From Palsa-295 sp963785585 (GTDB lineage Bacteria; Acidobacteriota; Terriglobia; Acidiferrales; UBA7541): 64,000 nt of DNA. Location: assembly GCA_963785585.1 (NCBI GenBank), contig CAWAVW010000004.1:434001-498000 (forward strand), in the 5' to 3' direction. Below the pieces are notes generated by a model that was not told the origin of the DNA, searched no databases, and saw only the letters and a program-made list of their open reading frames with translations. Position numbers and translations under genes: made by a program. Of the stretch, positions 8,894-17,367 are shown in pieces. How positions within the stretch are numbered: the first letter of the stretch is position 1; each line of letters starts with the position of its first letter.

Positions 8894-9927
8894 GGACGGT
8901 TCGCGTGCGAGCGTGTGCGGTCGTGCTGGCGGCAGCGTCGATTCTATTTGGCGCGATGCCGCGCGAGGCATCAGCCCGCCCGCTTACGACGCGCGCCACC
9001 GCTCCCGATGCCTCGGCGCAGATTCAGACCGCGCAGCGGCAGTTCAACGCCGGAAATTATTCGGCGGCGATTTCCACGCTGCAGGCTGCGGTGTCTCAGA
9101 ATCCCTCGAGCGCGGAGGCCTATTACTGGCTGGGCCGCTGCTATTACGAAGTGCGCGATTACGACAACGCGATTACCGCGGGCGAGAAGTCGGTGGCGCT
9201 CGACCCCAAGAATTCGATATTTCATCAGTGGCTGGGGCGAATTTACGGCGGCAAAGCGGATCGCGATCGAAGTTTTTCGTATGCCCGTAAAGTGAAGAAG
9301 GAATTCGAGGCGGCGGTGCAGTTGAATCCTGGGAATATTTCGGCGCGGCGCGATTTGGAGGAGTACGACATTCAAGCGCCGTGGGTCGTCGGCGGAAATA
9401 AGGACGAAGCAAAAGCGCAGATGGACGCGATTGTGGCGCTCGACCCGGCGGAAGGGCACCTGGCAAAGGGGCTTTACGATAACGAAGAACTGAAAAAACC
9501 AGACCAAGCCGATCAGGAATACCGCGCGGTGCTGGCGGCGAAGCCGGCTCGCGTCGAGCCCTATTTCGACGTGCTGTCTTATTTTCAGCATCAGAACAAG
9601 CCCGCTGATATGCAGACCGCGATTCAGGCCGCGGCCCAGATCAGTCCGAATGATCCACGGTTGACGTATTGGCGCGGTGTCGCGTTCGTGCTGGGCAATT
9701 CGAATCTGCCCGAGGCTGAAAAGGATTTGAAAGCGTATCTGGCGAGCACGCCGGACCGCAGCGATTGGCCTTCGCACGCGTCGGCGCGCGAATGGTTGGG
9801 CCGCCTGTACGAAGCGCAAGGAAAGCGCAGCGAAGCGGCGGAGCAGTATCGTGCGGCCCTGCAACTCGATCCGGAGAGCAAGGACGCGAAGGCGCGGCTT
9901 GAGAAATTAGAAAAGGGCGGGAAGTAA
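8890..9927 (+). CDS. Exported TPR-repeat protein in the efflux operon
   Basis: A 345-residue protein with a signal peptide (residues 1-30, core VVLAAASILFGAMP, then REASA) followed by tetratricopeptide repeats. Clear TPR units include the segment ending in YYWLGRCYYEVRDYDNAITAGEKSVALDP and the last one, WLGRLYEAQGKRSEAAEQYRAALQLDP (both longer than 20, given here as landmarks at about residues 78-106 and 305-331). The product is probably periplasmic. It overlaps the adaptor gene by 4 bp and lies 52 bp before the permease, exactly where an ATPase gene is often found in MacAB-type operons. A role as scaffold of the pump is an inference. Confidence 0.85.
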   Translation: MRTVRVRACAVVLAAASILFGAMPREASARPLTTRATAPDASAQIQTAQRQFNAGNYSAAISTLQAAVSQNPSSAEAYYWLGRCYYEVRDYDNAITAGEKSVALDPKNSIFHQWLGRIYGGKADRDRSFSYARKVKKEFEAAVQLNPGNISARRDLEEYDIQAPWVVGGNKDEAKAQMDAIVALDPAEGHLAKGLYDNEELKKPDQADQEYRAVLAAKPARVEPYFDVLSYFQHQNKPADMQTAIQAAAQISPNDPRLTYWRGVAFVLGNSNLPEAEKDLKAYLASTPDRSDWPSHASAREWLGRLYEAQGKRSEAAEQYRAALQLDPESKDAKARLEKLEKGGK

Positions 9928-9979
9928 CGCAGCGCAAGGTCCACGGAACCTCTTACCGCGAAACGCGCATCCTATCTAA

Positions 9980-11239
9980 ATGATGGCAACGGCGCACCCA
10001 ACCGGACTGAAAAACAAACCCATCTTCCTGGGCGAGACGTGGAGCCTTGCATTGCAGGCGCTGCGCGCCAATAAAGTACGCGCGATGCTGACGATGCTCG
10101 GAGTCATTATCGGCAGCGCGTGCATCGTGCTCGTGGTTACCGTGGCGCTGACGGCAAAACGATATATCGTCGGCCAGATTGAAGGCGTCGGTTCGAATCT
10201 GATTCTCGCTGAAGCGGTCAGCCGCGGGGCCGATCACCCGGAAACGTTGGGAGATCAGATCGACCCCGGAGATCTGGCGGCAATTAAGCAGGAAATTCCG
10301 GAAGTGGTTCAGGCGGCCGGCACCAACGACCTTTCAATGAGCGTCACGGTGGATGGACAAGAACATCCCATCAACCTGGTGGGTGTTACGGAAGGCTTTC
10401 AGGAAATCCGTAAGCTGGTGATCCTTCGAGGGCGGTATTTCGATCAGGATGACATGCTTACGCACAGCAAGGTCTGCCTGTTGACGGAGAATCTGGCGAA
10501 ACTCGTATTTCCGCACGACAATCCGGTAGGAAAAGATATCAGCGTGGGGGAATTGCATTTTGCAGTGATCGGCGTCTTCAAGGAACGTGTGTCAACATTT
10601 GGGCAAACCGAAATTGTCCCGGAGTCGCTGATTGTGCCGTTTCCGCTGATCAAGTACTACACCGGGACGGAATTTTTCCGGTCGTTTTACGCGCAGGCGC
10701 GCACCGCGGAAGATGTCCCCACAGCGACCGAGCAAGTGCGCCAGGTGCTCGAAAGCAGGCACCGGCCCGGCGCAAAATACCGGGTGCAGAATTTGACGGT
10801 TATCCTCGAAGCGGCGCGATACATTTCGGTGGCGATGACCAGTGTGCTGATTTTGACGGCGCTGATTGCGCTGACGATCAGCGGAATCGGGATCATGAAC
10901 ATCATGCTCGTGACCGTGACCGAGCGGACGCGCGAAATCGGCATTCGCAAAGCGATCGGAGCGCCGCGCGACGCGATCCTGTACCAGTTCTTGATGGAAG
11001 CGCTGGTGATCAGCGGGACCGGCGCAGTGATTGGAATCTTCATCGCGCTGGCGATTCCCGCGATTCTGAATTTTGTAATTACGTTGATCCCCGAAGCGGC
11101 GGGAATGCATATACCGGTATCGGGAATGTCGGTGATCATGGCGTTTCTGGTGTCGTGCTCGACGGGATTGCTGTTCGGATATTTGCCCGCGAACCGCGCG
11201 GCAAGGCTGCATCCCACTGAATCGCTTCGCTATGAATAA
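9980..11239 (+). CDS. MacB-like ABC permease without an ATPase domain
   Basis: A 419-residue permease of the MacB/FtsX class. One membrane helix near residues 33-58 (MLGVIIGSACIVLVVTVALT) is followed by a periplasmic MacB core domain of about 220 residues (including TVDGQEHPINLVGVTEGF) and three C-terminal helices (about 285-405) with the conserved loop TERTREIGIRKAIGAP. Full-length MacB has about 650 residues with an N-terminal ATPase; here that domain is absent and no separate ATPase gene follows. The stop overlaps tolC-like by 8 bp. The start is a double ATG with no good ribosome site, so either Met is possible. Confidence 0.9.
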   Translation: MMATAHPTGLKNKPIFLGETWSLALQALRANKVRAMLTMLGVIIGSACIVLVVTVALTAKRYIVGQIEGVGSNLILAEAVSRGADHPETLGDQIDPGDLAAIKQEIPEVVQAAGTNDLSMSVTVDGQEHPINLVGVTEGFQEIRKLVILRGRYFDQDDMLTHSKVCLLTENLAKLVFPHDNPVGKDISVGELHFAVIGVFKERVSTFGQTEIVPESLIVPFPLIKYYTGTEFFRSFYAQARTAEDVPTATEQVRQVLESRHRPGAKYRVQNLTVILEAARYISVAMTSVLILTALIALTISGIGIMNIMLVTVTERTREIGIRKAIGAPRDAILYQFLMEALVISGTGAVIGIFIALAIPAILNFVITLIPEAAGMHIPVSGMSVIMAFLVSCSTGLLFGYLPANRAARLHPTESLRYE

Positions 11240-12542
11240 AAAACATACCATCGCACGGCGACTGGCGATTTTGCTCGCGGGCCTTTTTCTATTGTGGGCG
11301 CCCCGCGTTGCCCGCGCGCAGGATCCGGGCGCGATCACCATGCATCAGGCCATTTCCCTGGCGCTGCAAAACAGTCGCGATCTTACGCTGGCGCGGATGC
11401 AGTACCGCGTCGCGGCGGACGCGGTCGGCGTGGACCGCTCCGCCTTTATGCCCAACCTCTACACAGGCTCGGGCGCGGCGTACACATACGGATTTCCGTC
11501 CCTCGGCGGATCCCCTCCGGCTGTATTCCAGTTGAATTACTCGCAGTCGATTTTCAATCCGGTGCTGAAGGCGCAGCAACAGGCGGCGGAAGAGCACGCG
11601 AAAACCATGAAGCTGGAGATCGACCGGACCCGCGACGATGTGATCGTTCGCACGGCGAGCGCGTATCTGGAGCTCGCGAAAGTGCGGCATTCCCTGGAGT
11701 TGATGCGCGCCGAGCAAGTGAGCGCCGAGAAAATCGTGGGCGTGACGCGCGATCGCGTAGCAGCGAACCAGGAGCTGGCGATCGAAATCACGCGCAGCGA
11801 ATTGACCGCCGCGCGCGTGCAGGAAAGAATCATCAAGCTCGAAGGGCGCGATGAAGCGCTCACGCAGCAGCTTCGCGACCTGACCGGAATTTCCGATACC
11901 CAGCCCCTGCAGGTGATCAATGAAGACGCTTCGTTTGCGACGGACATGGAGGCCAGCGAAATTCAGAATCTGGCGCTGCAAAGCGACCTGGGAGTGCAGC
12001 AAGCGGAAAACGATCGCGCCGCCCGGCAACATATTTTGCGCGGAGCACATCTGAGCTACTGGCCGACGTTCGAGGTTGTGGGGCAGTACAGCATCCTGAG
12101 CAAGTTCAATAACTACGACGAGTATTACAATCGCTTTCAGCGCAACAATATCAGCGCGGGCGTGCAGATCAACATCCCGCTGTTTTCGGCAAAAACGCGC
12201 GCGAACGTTGCACTGGCGAAGAGCGAACTCAGTGCCTCGGAACTCACCCTTGGGATGAAACGGCAAGAAGTCCGGGCGGATGTGCTGCAGAAAGAGCGGA
12301 ATGTGCGGGAACTAAACGCCTCGCGCGAAGTGGCGCGGTTGGACTTAAAGCTGGCTCAACAGACCCTGGACGTGTCCGAGGCAAAATTTGAGCAAGGCGG
12401 CCTGACCCTCCGGGACATCGAACAATCCAGGTTGGACGAGAGCGACAAGTGGGTCGCGTTCCTGGACTCGGATTTTGCGCTGAAACAGAGCCAGTTAACG
12501 CTCCTGCAGGCCACTGGCCAGCTCGCTAAGGTGTTCCAGTAG
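11232..12542 (+). CDS. TolC-family outer-membrane efflux protein
   Basis: A 436-residue outer-membrane channel subunit. The signal peptide spans residues 1-30 (LAILLAGLFLLWAP, cleavage near ARAQ). Two related halves of long alpha-helical hairpins follow, as in TolC/OEP proteins: ITMHQAISLALQNSRDLTLA opens the first, and the second is marked by SLGVQQAEND-like residues and AGVQINIPLFSAKTRANVA. The length is typical. It is the last gene of the adaptor-TPR-permease-channel operon and overlaps the permease gene by 8 bp. With the other three it would form an envelope-spanning export route. Confidence 0.9.
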   Translation: MNKKHTIARRLAILLAGLFLLWAPRVARAQDPGAITMHQAISLALQNSRDLTLARMQYRVAADAVGVDRSAFMPNLYTGSGAAYTYGFPSLGGSPPAVFQLNYSQSIFNPVLKAQQQAAEEHAKTMKLEIDRTRDDVIVRTASAYLELAKVRHSLELMRAEQVSAEKIVGVTRDRVAANQELAIEITRSELTAARVQERIIKLEGRDEALTQQLRDLTGISDTQPLQVINEDASFATDMEASEIQNLALQSDLGVQQAENDRAARQHILRGAHLSYWPTFEVVGQYSILSKFNNYDEYYNRFQRNNISAGVQINIPLFSAKTRANVALAKSELSASELTLGMKRQEVRADVLQKERNVRELNASREVARLDLKLAQQTLDVSEAKFEQGGLTLRDIEQSRLDESDKWVAFLDSDFALKQSQLTLLQATGQLAKVFQ

Positions 12543-12566
12543 AACACGGAAACCCGAAAGCATGGC

Positions 12567-12595
12567 TTGGGGTATCCTCTAATATCGAGTAAAAT
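12567..12595 (+). promoter_or_regulatory. Sigma-70-like promoter of the hopanoid cluster
   Basis: TTGGGG (12567-12572), a 17-bp spacer, and TAAAAT (12590-12595) form a good housekeeping-type promoter. The start point would be near 12602, giving a leader of about 55 nt before hpnJ, which has a GAGGGGG ribosome site. Confidence 0.6.
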
Positions 12596-12657
12596 ACAAG
12601 CTCCGCGCAGTGGTGGACGTTGATCGCTCTGTTAGCAGTTCTGAGGGGGAATCGTAG

Positions 12658-14172
12658 ATGCCGTCTGTGATGAAAACATTGCTCTTAAATCCGCCGAGCT
12701 TTGAAAAGTTCGACGGCGGTGCCGGCTCGCGCTGGCCCGCAACTCGCGAGATCGAGTCGTACTGGTATCCCGTCTGGCTGGCCTATCCGGCCGGAATGCT
12801 GCCGGGCAGCCGCTTGCTGGATGCGCCTCCGCACGGAGTGACGCCCGCCGAAGTGGTGCAGATATCGAAAGACTACGAATTTGTGGTGCTGTTTACCTCG
12901 ACGGTCGGTTTCTATAGCGACCTCAAGATGGCCCGCGGTATGAAGGAACAAAAGCCGGGCATCAAGATTTGCTTCGTCGGACCGCAGGTGCAGATCAAGC
13001 CGGCGGAAAGCTTGCTGGCGAGCGAAGACATCGATTTCGTTGTTCGTGGCGAGTTTGATCTTTCGATCGTCGATTACGCGAACGGCAAACCGCTGGCGGA
13101 AATTGCCAACGTCAGCTATCGAAAGGACGGGCAAATCGTCCACAACCCGGCACGGCCCATGCTGCAGACCGCAGAACTGGACGCGCTGCCGTTTGCCACG
13201 GATGTCTACCAGCGCGATCTGACCATTGAAAAATACAACGTGCCTTTCCTGCTGCACCCGTTCGTATCGTTTTACACGGCGCGCGGATGCCCGGCTCTTT
13301 GCACGTTCTGCTTGTGGCCGCAGACGCTGTCTGGGCACGCTTGGCGCGTTCGGTCGGTGGAAAGCGTTGCGCGCGAATTCAAGCAGGCGCACAAGATGTT
13401 TCCGCAGGCGAAGGAATTTTTCTTCGACGACGATACGTTCAATATCCGCAAGGATCGCGTGCTGGCGCTCTGCAAGGAATTCAAGCCGGTGGGATTCCGC
13501 TGGTCTTGCACCGCGCGCGTACACAGCGACTACGAAACATTGAAGGCCATGGCGGACGCCGGAGCGCGTTTGCTGATCGTTGGATTTGAGTCCGGCGACC
13601 CGCAAATTCTGAAGAACATCAAGAAGGGTTCGACGATCGAGATGGGCCGCACCTTTGTGCAGAACTGCAAGCGCGTCGGCATCCACGTCCACGGCGATTT
13701 CATCATCGGTTTGCCGGGCGAGACCAAGGAAACCATCGAGAAGACCATCAACTACGCCAAGGAATTGGACTGCGAGACGATTCAGGTTTCGATGGCGCAT
13801 GCGTATCCCGGCACCGCGCTTTACGATCAGGGAATGAAGGAAGGTTTCCTCGCGGGCGAAGCGATCACGGACAACCTGGGACACCAACTCCCGCACCTGG
13901 AATATCCGGGCTTGAGCCGGGAATACATGGTTGAATCGGTGAACCGCTTCTACGACAGCTACTATTTCCGTCCGCGCGTCGCGTGGCGCATCGTCCGCGA
14001 GTCTTTGTGGGACAGCCACGAACGCAAGCGCTTGTTCCATGAGGCCTGGGACTTCATGAAGCTGCGCCACGACCGCATCAAGGTCGCCAAGAAGGGCGTC
14101 CAGAAGAAGGCCATGGTGCAGGTGAAACTTCCGTCGATCAATCAGGGCGCCGGCGAATCGCAAGGCGCATGA
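12658..14172 (+). CDS. hpnJ: HpnJ-type B12-binding radical SAM enzyme (hopanoid)
   Basis: A 504-residue B12-binding radical SAM protein. The N-terminal region (MKTLLLNPPSFEKFDGG, GSRLLDAPPHG, FVGPQVQIKPAESLLA) closely resembles hopanoid-associated HpnJ as I know it. The radical SAM CxxxCxxC is C211-C215-C218 in the segment RGCPALCTFC. In hopanoid producers HpnJ is proposed to rearrange bacteriohopanetetrol-glucosamine into the cyclitol ether. The pairing with hpnI three genes downstream supports the assignment. The start at 12658 follows GAGGGGG; an ATG four codons later is possible. The stop overlaps the first small transporter by ATGA. No hpnK deacetylase is in the window. Confidence 0.87.
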   Translation: MPSVMKTLLLNPPSFEKFDGGAGSRWPATREIESYWYPVWLAYPAGMLPGSRLLDAPPHGVTPAEVVQISKDYEFVVLFTSTVGFYSDLKMARGMKEQKPGIKICFVGPQVQIKPAESLLASEDIDFVVRGEFDLSIVDYANGKPLAEIANVSYRKDGQIVHNPARPMLQTAELDALPFATDVYQRDLTIEKYNVPFLLHPFVSFYTARGCPALCTFCLWPQTLSGHAWRVRSVESVAREFKQAHKMFPQAKEFFFDDDTFNIRKDRVLALCKEFKPVGFRWSCTARVHSDYETLKAMADAGARLLIVGFESGDPQILKNIKKGSTIEMGRTFVQNCKRVGIHVHGDFIIGLPGETKETIEKTINYAKELDCETIQVSMAHAYPGTALYDQGMKEGFLAGEAITDNLGHQLPHLEYPGLSREYMVESVNRFYDSYYFRPRVAWRIVRESLWDSHERKRLFHEAWDFMKLRHDRIKVAKKGVQKKAMVQVKLPSINQGAGESQGA

Positions 14173-14585
14173 CGCGTTCGGAAGGGCTTCATCTGAAGAC
14201 GTACGTGTTTCTGCTGTTGATGGTCACCTTCGGTCCACTGGGTGACGTTTTTCTCGGTAAGGGCATGCGGAGTCTCGGTGAACTGAAATCCTGGACTCCG
14301 TCCGGCCTCTCCCAATTTTTCCTTCGCGCTTTCACTTCTCCCACCGTCTGGCTTGGCATCGTGTTGCTCATGGCGTTTTTCATTTGTTACACGCTGCTGC
14401 TGTCGTGGGCCGATTTCAGCTACGTCCAGCCGGCGTCTTCGTTTGCGTATGTGATCGTCGCGCTGCTGGGCCATTATTTTTTGGGTGAAGTAGTCACCGT
14501 GACGCGATGGATTGGAATCGCGATCATTTGCCTCGGCGTCTTGCTCGTTGGCCACACGCCCCTCAGCACTACGGAGCCAACCTGA
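14169..14585 (+). CDS. EmrE/EamA-like half transporter A in the hopanoid cluster
   Basis: A 138-residue membrane protein with four hydrophobic segments (YVFLLLMVTFGPLGDVFL, VWLGIVLLMAFFICYTLLL, FAYVIVALLGHYFLG, WIGIAIICLGVLLVG). This is the size and topology of small multidrug resistance proteins and half-size EamA proteins such as ArnE and ArnF. The segment YVQPASSFAYVIVALLGHYFLGE resembles the PxxxA-x-Y-A motif of the superfamily. It overlaps hpnJ by 4 bp and the second half transporter by 1 bp (TGATG). A heterodimer with that protein is the natural inference. Substrate unknown; context points to a hopanoid lipid intermediate. Confidence 0.8.
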   Translation: MTRSEGLHLKTYVFLLLMVTFGPLGDVFLGKGMRSLGELKSWTPSGLSQFFLRAFTSPTVWLGIVLLMAFFICYTLLLSWADFSYVQPASSFAYVIVALLGHYFLGEVVTVTRWIGIAIICLGVLLVGHTPLSTTEPT

Positions 14586-14962
14586 TGCTGGCGAAGGTTG
14601 TGCTTTACATTGTGGTGGTTTGCGCGAGCACCGCCGGAGAGCTGTGCATCAGCCGGGCGATGAAGTCGATCGGCGAAGTGAAGGATTTCCGGCCGATGGC
14701 ACTGCTGAGGGTCGTGGGCCGCGCGCTTCAGGTCGGTTGGCTGTGGGCCGGACTGACGCTGATGGCGTCGGCATTCTTTTCGATGCTGATGCTGCTGTCG
14801 ATGGAGAACGTAAGCTTCGTGGTTCCGGCGACGGCGCTCAGTTACGCGGCCGGCGCGTACGGCAGTCGCGTGTTTTTGGGCGAACGCGTCGCGCATCTTC
14901 GCTGGGCCGGCGTCGCGCTGGTTTGCATCGGCGTGGCCCTGGTATGGCAGGGCAGAGGCTAG
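14585..14962 (+). CDS. EmrE/EamA-like half transporter B in the hopanoid cluster
   Basis: A 125-residue protein with four hydrophobic segments, a diverged sister of the gene before it: VLYIVVVCASTAGELCIS corresponds to the first helix of that protein, and SFVVPATALSYAAGAYGSRVFLGE to its YVQPASSFAYVIVAL region. The conserved Glu in AGELCIS sits where SMR transporters carry their essential membrane Glu, while the partner has Asp (GPLGDVF) there. I took ATG 14585, which overlaps the preceding TGA as TGATG; a longer frame from 14507 would run inside the upstream gene. hpnI starts 6 bp downstream. Confidence 0.8.
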   Translation: MLAKVVLYIVVVCASTAGELCISRAMKSIGEVKDFRPMALLRVVGRALQVGWLWAGLTLMASAFFSMLMLLSMENVSFVVPATALSYAAGAYGSRVFLGERVAHLRWAGVALVCIGVALVWQGRG

Positions 14963-14968
14963 CGTTTC

Positions 14969-16135
14969 ATGGCTTGGACGGCGCTTCGCGTTGCATGCTG
15001 CGTGCTGGCGCTGGCTCCCCTGGTGTACTACGTTGTCGCACTGATCGCCGCCTGGCGATTTTTCCCCTCTTCGGCTCAGCCCGCTGATTTGATTGAAGAA
15101 CCTCTGCGACCCGTCTCGCTCTTGAAACCAATTTATGGACTCGACCGCGAAACCTACGAGAACTACGCCAGCTTTTGCAATTTAGCCTATGCCGAGTACG
15201 AAATTCTATTTTGCGTGAGCGATGACCACGATCCCGCGATTCCGGTAATCCGGAAATTGATGGTCGATTTTCCGAATCGCGCCATTCGGTTGTTGGTAGG
15301 CTCAGAGCGCCTGGGCGTAAGCGATAAGGTGAATAAACTTTGCCGCATGGCACGCGAAGCCAGGCACGACATCCTGGTGGTGACGGACAGCGACGTGCGC
15401 GTCGCACCGCAGTTTCTTTCGCCCATCGTTGCGGCGTTTCAGCGATCGGAAATTGGGGCGGTCACTTGCCTGTATCGCGGGCTGACCGACGGCGGATTCG
15501 CCGCGAATCTCGAGGCGCTTGGCAACAGTACGGATTTTGCGGCGGGCGTGCTGGTGAGCTGGCTGTTTGCTCCGGTGAATTTCATGCTCGGCGCTTGCAT
15601 GGCCACGACGAAGAAACATCTGGCGGAAATCGGCGGGTTCGAGTCGATGGTCGATTATTTTTCGGACGACTACGAACTTGGCAATCGCATCGCTGCCAAT
15701 GGACATCGCGTGGAATTGATTCCGCAAGCGGTTTCGATTGTGTATCCGCATCAGACGCTCGGCGAAGCTTTCCGGCATCAGTTGCGGTGGAATCTGAGCA
15801 TTCGATTTTCGCGCCCCGGCGGACATTTCGGGCTTCTGTTTACGCAGGCGTTGCCGCTGGCGATTTTGGGAGCTCTCGCGGCCCCGTCGTTTTGGCCTTC
15901 GGTGGCTTTCCTTGGGGCTTACATAATTCTACGTTTTGCGGTGGCGTGGGCGATTGGCATACGCGGAATGCGCGACCATCTGGTGCGCCGGCAGTTTTGG
16001 CTCCTGCCGGTCCGCGATGCATTTGCATTTATCGTGTGGTTGGCCAGTTTCTTTCCCCAGCGGATTTTCTGGCGGGGCCAGCAGTTTCAGGTGCGCGACA
16101 AAAAGCTTGTGGCCGTGCCGCCGGGCAAGAGTTAA
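14969..16135 (+). CDS. hpnI: HpnI-type hopanoid glycosyltransferase
   Basis: A 388-residue membrane glycosyltransferase of family GT21 (ceramide glucosyltransferase-like). Residues about 8-30 form an N-terminal helix. The GT-A core shows RPVSLLKPIYGLD, CVSDDHDPA (nucleotide site), the metal-binding TDSDVRV (D140, D142), DDYELG, and RHQLRW (the (Q/R)XXRW motif). Two or three helices close the protein. HpnI transfers N-acetylglucosamine to bacteriohopanetetrol; HpnK then deacetylates and HpnJ acts after it. Clustering with hpnJ supports HpnI over a generic GT2/GT21. It is the last gene of the cluster and faces tyrA 37 bp away. Confidence 0.85.
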   Translation: MAWTALRVACCVLALAPLVYYVVALIAAWRFFPSSAQPADLIEEPLRPVSLLKPIYGLDRETYENYASFCNLAYAEYEILFCVSDDHDPAIPVIRKLMVDFPNRAIRLLVGSERLGVSDKVNKLCRMAREARHDILVVTDSDVRVAPQFLSPIVAAFQRSEIGAVTCLYRGLTDGGFAANLEALGNSTDFAAGVLVSWLFAPVNFMLGACMATTKKHLAEIGGFESMVDYFSDDYELGNRIAANGHRVELIPQAVSIVYPHQTLGEAFRHQLRWNLSIRFSRPGGHFGLLFTQALPLAILGALAAPSFWPSVAFLGAYIILRFAVAWAIGIRGMRDHLVRRQFWLLPVRDAFAFIVWLASFFPQRIFWRGQQFQVRDKKLVAVPPGKS

Positions 16136-16172
16136 TCGGCTTGGGTGCACACTCATGCGCCCCGCGCCAGGG

Positions 16173-17048
16173 CTATCGCGGCTGGTTCAGCAACTTGTGT
16201 AGCTCGTTGGCCGCGGCAAACTCATCGCCCAACTCTTTCGACGTGAGGCGTGTTTTCAGATATTCGATGGCCTGCGTCATGCGGTCGAGCGAACGCTCTA
16301 TATTTTCGGTGTTCGTCAGTGCGATGTCGCGCCAGAGCCCGTAAGAACTTCCTGCAATACGCAGCATGTCTTTTAATCCCGGCCCGGCGAGCGTCACGGG
16401 CAGGCCCGTCTCATCGGTTTCATCGCGCACCACGCGCGCGAGCGCAATCGCCACCATCTGCGGCAAGTGAGAGACGGCGCCGACGGCCCAGTCGTGGGTT
16501 TCTGCGTCGCACCATACCGGTTCCGCGCCGATCTCCCGGACGAGCGATGCGAATGCTCCGACGCGTGCGTCTCGATCATGTTCCACGGCGATCAGTGCGT
16601 AACGCGATCGCTGGAATAGTTCGGCGCTGGCATTCTCGACGCCGGAAGTTTCCTTGCCCGCCATCGGGTGCCCGCCGAGGAATTTCGCGCCGCTCGTGAA
16701 GAGTTGCGCGGCCGCGCGGCAGATTATTTCCTTGGTGCTGGCGGCGTCCGTGACCAGCGCTGCCTTCGATGCCACCGCGGCAATTCCACTGAGAGCTTCA
16801 ATCGTCGCGCCGATAGGCAGGGCGATGTAGATCAAGTCCGCTTCGCGCACCGCTCCCGCGAGGTCCACGGACCCACGCGTAATCGCGCCCTTGGCCAGAG
16901 CGCGCTCCACGGCTTCGGGGCGGTCGTAGCCCGCGATTTCAATAGCGGGAAAGTTTTTGCGAAGTGCGAGGGCGAAAGATCCGCCGATCAATCCGGTGCC
17001 GATGATCGCGACGCGCTGAAAGGGAACAGAATTCGAGGTTGCAGGCAC
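16173..17048 (-). CDS. tyrA: Prephenate dehydrogenase
   Basis: A 291-residue TyrA that oxidises prephenate to 4-hydroxyphenylpyruvate for tyrosine synthesis. The Rossmann loop is VAIIGTGLIGGSFA (residues about 13-26). The catalytic region includes LVTDAASTKE and GGHPMAGKETSGV, where the His of GGHPMAG is the family's catalytic residue. No C-terminal ACT domain is present. It starts with GTG. It is the last gene of the ilvDCBM group (40 bp after the ACT gene), an unusual coupling of tyrosine and branched-chain pathways. It is convergent with hpnI. Confidence 0.9.
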   Translation of the reverse strand: MPATSNSVPFQRVAIIGTGLIGGSFALALRKNFPAIEIAGYDRPEAVERALAKGAITRGSVDLAGAVREADLIYIALPIGATIEALSGIAAVASKAALVTDAASTKEIICRAAAQLFTSGAKFLGGHPMAGKETSGVENASAELFQRSRYALIAVEHDRDARVGAFASLVREIGAEPVWCDAETHDWAVGAVSHLPQMVAIALARVVRDETDETGLPVTLAGPGLKDMLRIAGSSYGLWRDIALTNTENIERSLDRMTQAIEYLKTRLTSKELGDEFAAANELHKLLNQPR

Positions 17049-17088
17049 GCGACTAGTCTAATCGAAGTCGTGGTATTGCCAAACGCGG

Positions 17089-17367
17089 TCAGACAGCAAT
17101 ATGTGCGGTTCGGGCGTCGGCGTCTTGCCGCGGCGAATCGACTACCGAAACGTGCGATACATCTTGCAGTTTTTCGATCTGGCGAACCAGCGTCAGCCCG
17201 GCCCGTTCCGCGCGGACGGTCATTTCGACGTCGAGATGAGCCCCGTCGTCCGCCGTGTTCACCTTGAGTTGCAGCAAGTCAAAACGGCGGCGGCGCGTGA
17301 CGCTCAGGATGCGTTCCAGTCCGCCGTCCGTTTGTCGCACTCGTACATGAAGCGTGAGCGTGTTCAC
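17089..17367 (-). CDS. ACT-domain small subunit of acetolactate synthase (IlvM-like)
   Basis: A 92-residue protein that starts with GTG and overlaps the large-subunit gene by GTGA. It reads as one ACT domain: a first strand (TLTLHVRVRQTDGGLERILSVT), a second strand with VEMTVRAE and a C-terminal helix-strand LVRQIEKLQDVSHVSVV. The size is near E. coli IlvM (about 87 aa) and below typical IlvN/IlvH (about 160 aa). Its job is probably to stabilise or regulate the catalytic subunit. Confidence 0.8.
   Translation of the reverse strand: MNTLTLHVRVRQTDGGLERILSVTRRRRFDLLQLKVNTADDGAHLDVEMTVRAERAGLTLVRQIEKLQDVSHVSVVDSPRQDADARTAHIAV

Noticed and set aside
4555..12614. 15-bp sequence GCTCCGCGCAGTGGT repeated at 4555 and 12600 in two intergenic gaps
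   Set aside because: A shared 15-mer is expected about once or twice by chance in 64 kb of GC-rich DNA, and the flanks do not match.
12685..14163. Long open frame antisense to hpnJ (492 aa)
   Set aside because: It lies wholly opposite a well-recognised gene, is rich in Arg/His and has no recognisable domain. High-GC codon bias often gives such shadows.
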